A stretch of 64,000 nt of DNA from Gynuella sunshinyii YC6258 (GTDB lineage: Bacteria > Pseudomonadota > Gammaproteobacteria > Pseudomonadales > Natronospirillaceae): positions 2,456,593 to 2,520,592 of the forward strand of contig NZ_CP007142.1 in the NCBI RefSeq assembly GCF_000940805.1, read 5' to 3'. The stretch's first letter is position 1; the number at the start of each line of letters is the position of its first letter. Under the pieces are notes generated by a model. It searched no databases. It was not told the DNA's origin and saw nothing but the letters and a program-made list of their open reading frames with translations. A program made the translations under genes and the position numbers. Shown here one piece after another: positions 58,587-64,000 of this stretch.

Positions 58587-58891
58587 CGGAGTGCTCTTCT
58601 TTGTCCTTGACCGCTGATAGTGCCTGATTTACCTATTCCGGACGCTTGTAGATGGGGCATCTTTACCCGGCTCGCGACCGCAGCGTCGCCACTCAGCGTG
58701 ACGCTGCGGCTGCTTGAGCCTTGGTCTCGTGAAGTTTTTGATCAGGGTATTTTTCACGGTATTTATTGCATGTAGAAAAGTACCAAGCATCAGTACCATG
58801 AGAGGCATAATTGTTACCGGAATGGCATCAGAATGCTTGGCGTATTTCGTGTGAGTCAATACCTTCAAAGTAAATTCGGCATTATCTTGTT
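58587..58891. other. Convergent intergenic region with strong inverted repeat
   Basis: CCGCAGCGTC (58678-58687) and GACGCTGCGG (58700-58709) pair perfectly over ten bases around a 12-base loop, a candidate bidirectional terminator without T-run. A 79-codon minus-strand frame (58629-58868) starts with TTG, has one hydrophobic stretch and no good ribosome site; I leave it uncalled. Confidence 0.5.
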
Positions 58892-59308
58892 TTATTGCTG
58901 CAGTAGCGGATGCGGATGCTCTGCGTCGGCACCACCGGCACCATAGGGGCGAGTGATAATTTCAAGAAGATGGCTGTTGGGATCGTCGAAATAGACACCC
59001 CGGCCGTCATCCCAATGATTAATGGTGCCTGGCTGTTTGCGGAATGGGTCGGCCCAGTAAGCAAGCCCTTTTTGTTTGATGCGCTGGAAGATGGCATCGA
59101 ACTCTGCCTCACTGACGAGAAAGGCAAAATGGCGCTGCGCAATTTCGCCATCGGTTTCGACAAGATCCAGTGATGTGTCATCGATCTGAACAACAGCGAA
59201 ATGTCCCACCATTTTGTGCGGCGGCAAGCCAAGCATCTCGGTGTAGAATTTTGCGGTTGCCTTTTTGTCCTGTGTGACGACGATGATGTGATTTAAGGTG
59301 ATGGTCAT
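58892..59308 (-). CDS. VOC (glyoxalase/bleomycin-resistance) family protein
   Basis: The 138-residue protein has two beta-alpha-beta-beta-beta repeats with probable metal ligands: H in LNHIIVV, H in RHFAFLV and E in LLEIITRP. GVYFDDPNSHLLEI is characteristic. VOC enzymes isomerise, cleave or bind small molecules; the substrate is unknown. AAGGGATC precedes the ATG. First gene met of the minus-strand array. Confidence 0.92.
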   Translation of the reverse strand: MTITLNHIIVVTQDKKATAKFYTEMLGLPPHKMVGHFAVVQIDDTSLDLVETDGEIAQRHFAFLVSEAEFDAIFQRIKQKGLAYWADPFRKQPGTINHWDDGRGVYFDDPNSHLLEIITRPYGAGGADAEHPHPLLQQ

Positions 59309-59445
59309 GTTGATCCCTTCGCGTTGCTGAGTATGAAAATACCACTGGCAGTGATCAGTTTAAACTTGGGACAAACCCTTGGCAGCCAGCCGCGTAATTG
59401 CTGTTGAATAAAGCTATAACGCGCCGGCCCCTTTTGAATATTCTC

Positions 59446-60087
59446 CTATTTGGCCAGCACGACATGGAGAGCGGTTTCGGTTGTAACCTGTTCCGTGACG
59501 GCATAGCCAAGGGACGGCAGATCGATGCCCGTGAACATTGCCTCTCCACGACCGAGGATTACGGGGGAAATTACCAGGTGCAGTTCATCGATCAGTCCGG
59601 CTGCAAGATACTGGCGCACTGTAGACACACCACCGCCAATCTTCACATTTTTACCTTGGGCTGCCGCCTTCGCTTTTTCGAGCGCGGCTTCGATTCCTTC
59701 GGTGACGAAATGGAACGTCGTGCCGCCGTCCATCTCAATGGGTTCACGGGGGTAGTGGGTGAGAATAAAGGTTGGTGCGTGATAGGGTGGGTTGTCCCCC
59801 CACCAGCCTTTCCAAGCCTGATCCGGCCACTCATCGCGAATGGGGCCGAACATATTGCGCCCCAGAATAAAGGCGCCGAAGCCGCTCATTGAGCGGACGG
59901 CATAGTCGTTGTCTATTCCCTCCGAGCCGCCGTCTGCGCCAATCATCTGTTTGAAAAACCGGGTGCCGAGCATCCATGTATGCAGTTCTTTTCCACCCTT
60001 GCCGAGAGGGTTCTCAAGGCTTTGCTCTGGTCCGGCACCGAAGCCGTCGATGGATAGGGAAAACCCTGAAACGATTACCCGGGTCAT
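59446..60087 (-). CDS. RibD C-terminal/dihydrofolate-reductase family protein
   Basis: The 213-residue protein has the RibD/DHFR-like reductase fold. Signatures are VSGFSLSIDGFGAGPEQ, GAFILGRNMFGP, and GGGVSTVRQYLAAGLIDELH followed by SPVILGRGEAMF. Stand-alone members are common in small-enzyme arrays and of unknown substrate. The ATG at 60087 has GAGGAAC upstream; the ORF extends further with no homology. Confidence 0.92.
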   Translation of the reverse strand: MTRVIVSGFSLSIDGFGAGPEQSLENPLGKGGKELHTWMLGTRFFKQMIGADGGSEGIDNDYAVRSMSGFGAFILGRNMFGPIRDEWPDQAWKGWWGDNPPYHAPTFILTHYPREPIEMDGGTTFHFVTEGIEAALEKAKAAAQGKNVKIGGGVSTVRQYLAAGLIDELHLVISPVILGRGEAMFTGIDLPSLGYAVTEQVTTETALHVVLAK

Positions 60088-60151
60088 TGTTTGTTCCTCA
60101 TTTTGTGTTAGACAAGTCAACTCATTAAATGCTTTGGCCGTTGCGCTTCGG

Positions 60152-60802
60152 TCAGGTGTTAGATGCCGCCTTGAAAACAGCCAACTGCGCGGCGAATGCA
60201 CGTTTGAAAGCAGGTCGGGCTTCGCCGCGGGCGACATAGGCCGCAAGATTCGGATATTCCTCTAATATTCCCGAGCCATTTAGCCTGCGAAGCACTTGCA
60301 CCATCAACAGATCGCCAGCCGTAAACACTTCCTCAAGCCAGTCAGCCTTGCCCAGTCGGCTGGAAAGTTCACTCAGTCTGTTGCGTATGCGATTCTCGAC
60401 GACACGCAGGCGTTGTTCATGCCAAGTCTCGTTACTTTCCAGGTAGATGGCGACTTCGCGATTGACGATGGGCGGTTCCATCGTGTTGAGCGCGGCAAAC
60501 ATCCAGGTAATTGCCCGTGCCCGACTATTGGCTTCGTCCGGTAACAGTCCGCTATGGCGCTCCGCAATGTGGAACACGATCGCTCCCGACTCGAACAGGG
60601 TGAGATCGCTGTCTTCATAGGTGGGAATCTGCCTGAACGGATGCCACGTACGATGCTCGGGCTCTTTCATAGCTGTGAAGGCAACCAGCCGCACATCATA
60701 GGGCTGGCCCACTTCTTCAAAGGCCCAGCGGACAGGCATGTCGCGAGCCAGTCCCGCGCCGCGATCCGGTGATTCTTTAAATGCAGTAATGGTGGGGGAC
60801 AT
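60152..60802 (-). CDS. Glutathione S-transferase family protein
   Basis: The 216-residue protein has a GST N-terminal domain (MPVRWAFEEVGQPYDVRLV, FRQIPTYEDSDLTLFESGAI) and helical C-domain (FTAGDLLMVQVLRRL). It starts just two bases after the upstream VOC gene ends and probably is translated with it. AGGGGAA precedes the ATG at 60802. It is a paralogue of the GST at 61520-62155. Confidence 0.9.
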   Translation of the reverse strand: MSPTITAFKESPDRGAGLARDMPVRWAFEEVGQPYDVRLVAFTAMKEPEHRTWHPFRQIPTYEDSDLTLFESGAIVFHIAERHSGLLPDEANSRARAITWMFAALNTMEPPIVNREVAIYLESNETWHEQRLRVVENRIRNRLSELSSRLGKADWLEEVFTAGDLLMVQVLRRLNGSGILEEYPNLAAYVARGEARPAFKRAFAAQLAVFKAASNT

Positions 60803-60804
60803 AT

Positions 60805-61293
60805 TCAATTCCCCTGTTCGGCTACCGCGGCGTCGAGGGTGGCGATATCGATCTTCTTCATCGTCATCATTGCTTCGAAGGCGCGTTTCGCTTTGGTCCG
60901 ATCAGAACACGTCACCAGATCAAGCAGCCTTCTCGGTGTGACCTGCCATGAAAAGCCCCAGCGGTCTTTGCACCAGCCACATGCACTCTCCACACCGCCA
61001 TTGTCGATGATCGCATTCCAGTAGTGGTCAGTCTCTTCCTGGGTTTCGGTCACCACCATAAAACTGACCGCTTCATTGGGCGAGAAATTCGGACCGCCAT
61101 TAAGGCCGATGAACTGCCTCCCGAGCACCGTAAATTCGATGGTTAACTCGCTGCTTTCCCGGCCATCCGGAAAGTCACCGGGGGCCAGGTTGACCCGTTC
61201 GATATGGCTCTCAGGAAAGGTGGCGGCATAGAATTTCGCCGCCTTGAGGGCTTCACCATGGTCGAACCACAGGCAAGTAACGAGGTTGGTCAT
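60805..61293 (-). CDS. VOC family protein, PhnB/3-demethylubiquinone methyltransferase-like fold
   Basis: The 162-residue protein begins with [20 protein letters not shown] and has the paired motifs [18 protein letters not shown] and [16 protein letters not shown], typical of the PhnB-like VOC group often misnamed demethylubiquinone methyltransferase. GAGGAGAAC precedes the ATG. It is close to GST at its end. Confidence 0.92.
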   Translation of the reverse strand: MTNLVTCLWFDHGEALKAAKFYAATFPESHIERVNLAPGDFPDGRESSELTIEFTVLGRQFIGLNGGPNFSPNEAVSFMVVTETQEETDHYWNAIIDNGGVESACGWCKDRWGFSWQVTPRRLLDLVTCSDRTKAKRAFEAMMTMKKIDIATLDAAVAEQGN

Positions 61294-61519
61294 ACCCGTT
61301 CTCCTCTTTTGTAGAGTTTAAATCGTTTGTTGCGGTTACTGAGTAGTCGCGTGGCGATACCCCATTTCGACAGACTTGCGCAAAAATTTTCAGTTACAAG
61401 TGGATGCCGTGTAGCCCAAATCACATGCTCAGGGCCTGGGTTAGGGCTTGTTCGACCTGGTTATCCACGCCACATGGCAAGCGGACGGAAGATTGCCCTA
61501 TTTGGTGAGCGGACATTGC

Positions 61520-62155
61520 TTATACCGGCTTCCCATCTGCCGCCTCGAAATGCGCCATTTGCTCGGTGTACGCTTTTTTGAATGCCGGGCGGTCGGTCAC
61601 GCGGGTCACATAAGCCTCGCTCGCCGGACGGTTGCCGAAAACACGGAGCTTTGATACGCGCAGCACATCCGCCATCAGCAGGTCCGCGACAGTGAAACGG
61701 TCAGCTGCCAGCCATTCACGCTCCTTCAGGATGCGCTCCATATGATCAAGACGGCTTTCCAGCCATCCGGCCAGACCGTTGTCCTTTGTACCGGTCACTT
61801 CCAGAAACCACCAGGGCACGGAGACCATCTCGATCGAGTTAAGCGCTGCAATAACCCATTGCAAGGTATGCGCTTCGCCAACAGGATCGCGCGGCATCAG
61901 CTTGTCGGATTTTCGGGCAAGGTGCAGCAGACAGGCACCGCTTTCGAATATCTGTATTTCTCCGTCGTTCAGAAACGGCACCTGTCCAAACGGTTGCTGC
62001 GCGAGATGATTAGTCTCGCGATCATCGAACGGGACGGTTTTCACCTCGTATGGAATCTCAGCTTCTTCACACGCCCATCGTAGCCGCAAATCGCGCACGA
62101 AACCTCGAGGGCGCTCAGGTACCCAGTCCAAGGTCCAGATAATCAATTCGCTCAT
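61520..62155 (-). CDS. Glutathione S-transferase family protein
   Basis: The 211-residue GST has LRLRWACEEAEIPYEVKTVP, QPFGQVPFLNDGEIQIFESG and the helical part with RFTVADLLMADVLR. It is close in style to the GST at 60152-60802, and both are far from the GST at 55651, so duplication within the array is likely. Upstream AGGATTGG is a modest ribosome site. The 226 bases after its end (61294-61519) hold no recognisable gene. Confidence 0.9.
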   Translation of the reverse strand: MSELIIWTLDWVPERPRGFVRDLRLRWACEEAEIPYEVKTVPFDDRETNHLAQQPFGQVPFLNDGEIQIFESGACLLHLARKSDKLMPRDPVGEAHTLQWVIAALNSIEMVSVPWWFLEVTGTKDNGLAGWLESRLDHMERILKEREWLAADRFTVADLLMADVLRVSKLRVFGNRPASEAYVTRVTDRPAFKKAYTEQMAHFEAADGKPV

Positions 62156-62206
62156 GTTCCAATCCTGATTTCGCCTGTCTGTTTTATTTGCTGAGTAGTT
62201 CGATTT

Positions 62207-62424
62207 CTATTGAGGCAGATTAAGCTGCCAGGATACGCCAAAGCGATCAGCGACCCAGCTGTACCCTGTGCTGAATTCGTAGCGGTCAAGTGGCATCATT
62301 GTGGCCTTGCTTCGTATTTCGGGTGCAATCATGCCGATGGGAAGGGCCGCTTGGGCGGTGTCGCCAGCGCGATTGGAAAGGTACTTCGATCGACTACCTC
62401 CGGCGCTCCAAATTCGTCTTTCAT
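62207..62424 (-). pseudogene. Chimeric remnant: SRPBCC N-terminus joined to VOC C-terminus
   Basis: An ATG at 62424 behind GGGAGGACG starts MKDEFGAPEVVDRSTF, typical of an AHSA1/SRPBCC start, and a stop follows after about 31 codons. In another frame the segment ends ADRFGVSWQLNLPQ (stop at 62207), the C-terminus of a PhnB-like VOC protein. The two pieces are out of frame, so a deletion probably fused two neighbouring genes and inactivated both. The SRPBCC assignment of the start is moderate. Confidence 0.6.
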
Positions 62425-62447
62425 GATGTTTCGTCCTCCCCTGGTTT

Positions 62448-62622
62448 CTAACGCGATTCAACATACGCTTTGAAATTATTCAGGATCGCCTGCCAACCAT
62501 ATGCGTTGCATATCAATAGAATTCTCCTCTTCCGCATCGAAAGTCGTCGTGACTTTCGTTGAATCATTCTGTGCTTCAAAGTTTGTTGTTATTCTCTGCC
62601 CGTTGGCCTGAGTAAGCGTACC
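62448..62622 (-). pseudogene. Frameshifted SRPBCC/AHSA1 C-terminal fragment
   Basis: Reading the minus strand gives NDSTKVTTTFDAEEENSIDM then QR, and one base later the continuation GWQAILNNFKAYVESR, the standard end of AHSA1-type SRPBCC proteins. The frame breaks near 62502. The upstream part is missing: the fragment begins inside the 3' end of the PNPOx-like gene, so a deletion seems to have removed the rest. Confidence 0.75.
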
Positions 62623-63206
62623 TGTTCTTCCAGCTCTTCGATTCGCAGCTTCTGTTCTTGCAGAAGCTTGTCTGCATCTTTTTGTTCAATTCTTGGTGGA
62701 ATGTGCTGTGGACAGTTTTTGTCCCAGGCTTCTACGGTAAATACTAATACCTGCTCTGCCCGGGCATGGTATTGATTTTGGCTGGGCATCAGTTGTGCCA
62801 GAAGTTCCGGGCTATCCTCAATCACTTTGGCTTTTCCCCAGATTTTAATCCGGATTCTATTGGTGTAATCGATTAGGAAAATAAAAGCTCTGGGGTTTTC
62901 GGCTAGATTGCCCTGACTGATAAACTGCCGGTTTCCTTGATAGTCAGCAAATGCAAGGGTTTTTCTGTCGATAACCTTTAAAAAGCCGGGAGGACCGCCG
63001 CGATGCTGTACATAAGGTTGACCGTAGGTATTGGTGGTCGCCAGGAAAAAGCTCCTTTGTTCGGCCACAAAGTCAGCCAGTTCAGGTGTTATTTCTGTTT
63101 GCCAACCACCGTATTGCTCCATTTGAGCATAAATATCTCTGGAGCCTTTTCGGAGCTGAATGGCTTTTACGCTTTTCGTAAAGGCAATGTCGCTTATGTA
63201 GTCCAA
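62589..63206 (-). CDS. Pyridoxamine 5'-phosphate oxidase family (PNPOx-like) protein
   Basis: About 205 residues: SDIAFTKSVKAIQLRKGSRD, LADFVAEQRSFFLATT, GQPYVQHRGGPPGFLKV and CPQHIPPRIE place it in the FMN-binding split-barrel group. A predicted coiled coil (LEEQ region) ends it. I take the TTG at 63206 (MDYISDIAF) with GTGAGG upstream as fitting the family; a GTG at 63221 is possible. Its last residues and stop overlap the SRPBCC fragment. Confidence 0.88.
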   Translation of the reverse strand: MDYISDIAFTKSVKAIQLRKGSRDIYAQMEQYGGWQTEITPELADFVAEQRSFFLATTNTYGQPYVQHRGGPPGFLKVIDRKTLAFADYQGNRQFISQGNLAENPRAFIFLIDYTNRIRIKIWGKAKVIEDSPELLAQLMPSQNQYHARAEQVLVFTVEAWDKNCPQHIPPRIEQKDADKLLQEQKLRIEELEEQVRLLRPTGRE

Positions 63207-63225
63207 TCTAACATACCTCACTTAT

Positions 63226-63690
63226 TTAAAGGCCCAGTTCGTTTAACCCAGGGTGGTCTTCAGGGCGTCGACCCAAAGGCCAGAGAAGTTTTCGTTCTTC
63301 CGAGCTGATTGTGTGCTCATTAATACTCGCAATTCTACGGCGCATCAGACCATCATCATCGAACTCCCAGTTTTCATTTCCGTAGGCGCGAAACCATTGT
63401 CCGGAATCATCATGGAATTCATAGGCAAAGCGAACCGCTATGCGGTTGCCAGTAAAAGCCCATAGCCCTTTGATAAGTCGGTAGTCGAGTTCGCGGGTCC
63501 ATTTGCGTATCAGCAATTGCGTTATTTCGTTTCGCCCGACCACGAACTCTGCCCGGTTACGCCATGAACAATTTTCCGTGTAGGCCAGAACGACTTTTCC
63601 GGGATCACGAGTATTCCAGGCGTCTTCCGCGAGGCGGATCTTTTTGATGGCAGTTTTTTCATCAAACGGTGGTAAAACAGGATTGGTCAT
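63226..63690 (-). CDS. DUF1348 (nuclear transport factor 2-like) protein
   Basis: The 154-residue protein has the DUF1348 signature [20 protein letters not shown] and [13 protein letters not shown], with [17 protein letters not shown] and RIASINEH. The fold is an NTF2-like cone and function is unknown. AGAGGAAG precedes the ATG at 63690; the frame extends upstream to 63801 without homology. It is followed by the PNPOx-like gene, probably cotranscribed. Confidence 0.92.
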   Translation of the reverse strand: MTNPVLPPFDEKTAIKKIRLAEDAWNTRDPGKVVLAYTENCSWRNRAEFVVGRNEITQLLIRKWTRELDYRLIKGLWAFTGNRIAVRFAYEFHDDSGQWFRAYGNENWEFDDDGLMRRRIASINEHTISSEERKLLWPLGRRPEDHPGLNELGL

Positions 63691-63745
63691 TATGCTTCCT
63701 CTATTCAAAAACAAAGGGCAGCGATACGCCGCCCGGACTATTGAC

Positions 63746-64000
63746 TTAAGCGACCATCGTTCTGACGGTTGGAAAGTCGATTTCAGTTCCCAGAACTTCA
63801 TTCATGTAGTTAGTGAGTGTGTTTACTGCGACGTGGCCCACGATTTCGACGATTTCGGCATCGCTATAACCAGCCGTTCGGACGGTCTGCAAATCGCTTT
63901 CAGAAACCTTGCCCCGATGACGCGTAATTTGGGCGGCGAACTCGACGGCTACTGCGGCTTTTGCATCGCCAGAGGAGCCACAGCGATTCGCTTCAATTTC
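63746..64000 (-). CDS. Carboxymuconolactone decarboxylase/AhpD-like protein, C-terminal part (runs off the window)
   Basis: The minus strand is open from the window edge to a TAA at 63746, coding 84 residues. [38 protein letters not shown] and [15 protein letters not shown] match the C-terminal half of the CMD family. The catalytic CxxC lies probably upstream, outside the window. It is the first gene of the DUF1348-PNPOx group by order. Confidence 0.88.
   Translation of the reverse strand, partial: EIEANRCGSSGDAKAAVAVEFAAQITRHRGKVSESDLQTVRTAGYSDAEIVEIVGHVAVNTLTNYMNEVLGTEIDFPTVRTMVA

Larger units (their letters stand above)
59324..62199. repeat. Dispersed TTRCTGAGTA 10-mer upstream of three array genes
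   Basis: TTGCTGAGTA occurs at 59324-59333, TTACTGAGTAGT at 61336-61347 and TTGCTGAGTAGT at 62188-62199, upstream of the minus-strand starts at 59308, 61293 and 62155. It could be a shared promoter/operator element or a scar of how the genes were joined. The coordinates span the outer copies. Confidence 0.4.

Noticed and set aside
58629-58868. 79-codon minus-strand ORF after the SDR gene
   Set aside because: TTG start without ribosome site; its distal half is formed by the inverted repeat at 58678-58709.
60087-60165. attC-like integron site (ATCTAAC and GTTGACT, TCTAACAC repeats) between two array genes
   Set aside because: The right core does not match GTTRRRY and the ends are not complementary; no integrase or attI is present, and other gaps lack similar sites.

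Overview
The window is a chromosomal segment of a gammaproteobacterium. The proteins are typical of that class, and several gene orders are those of Pseudomonas and the Oceanospirillales: pilB/pilA; proA-nadD-rsfS-rlmH-mrdA-rodA-mltB; rpsP-rimM-trmD-rplS followed by dsbC-hom-thrC; ndk-rlmN-pilF-ispG-hisS-yfgM-bamB-der; xseA next to guaB-guaA. Moderate GC, a type IV pilus, glycogen synthesis, the glyoxylate-shunt enzyme isocitrate lyase and a TonB receptor suggest a free-living, probably aquatic heterotroph. I cannot name a genus from the sequence alone.

Layout. 1-2.8 kb: pilus genes (N-terminus of pilB, pilA behind a sigma-54-type promoter, a PglL-like O-oligosaccharyltransferase). 3-8.9 kb: nadC, ampE without ampD, an atypical receiver-domain protein, trxB, a TraB/GumN protein. 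8.9-12.3 kb: a RamB/PrpR-type regulator divergent from aceA, with phased GCGAAA repeats and a strong promoter between them. 12.5-15.3 kb: small membrane proteins, a Lon-N protein and a DedA-PAP2 fusion. 15.5-22.8 kb: a long plus-strand run for proline, NAD, ribosome maturation, cell-wall elongation and tRNA editing. 22.8-30.5 kb: an MFS transporter, glgC-glgA, argF, grxD, a hexose-phosphate mutarotase. 30.5-36.6 kb: the ribosomal/tRNA-modification operon, dsbC and threonine synthesis. 36.6-39.8 kb: a TonB/TonB-receptor pair and a cold-shock gene. 40.2-48.3 kb: the ndk-to-der run. 48.3-54.4 kb: a DUF1127/LysR pair, xseA, guaB, guaA.

After the guaA terminator (about 54.44 kb) the character changes. 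First comes a more GC-rich module: a LysR regulator divergent from a GST, crotonase-like, peroxiredoxin-like and SDR operon. Then a minus-strand array of small stand-alone detoxification-type enzymes runs to the window end (VOC, RibD/DHFR-like, three GST/VOC genes, PNPOx-like, DUF1348, carboxymuconolactone decarboxylase). It contains decayed SRPBCC and VOC fragments. This end looks like an accessory region that gains and loses genes.

Four small or partial genes easily missed by ORF calling are annotated: the truncated pilB, a 38-residue and a 48-residue putative membrane peptide, and the truncated carboxymuconolactone decarboxylase. No rRNA, tRNA, CRISPR array, intact insertion sequence or integrase was seen. 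The best candidates for new biology are the phased operator array at aceA, the pseudo-receiver protein, the LysR-controlled module with an altered crotonase, and the eroding enzyme array with its recurring upstream 10-mer.
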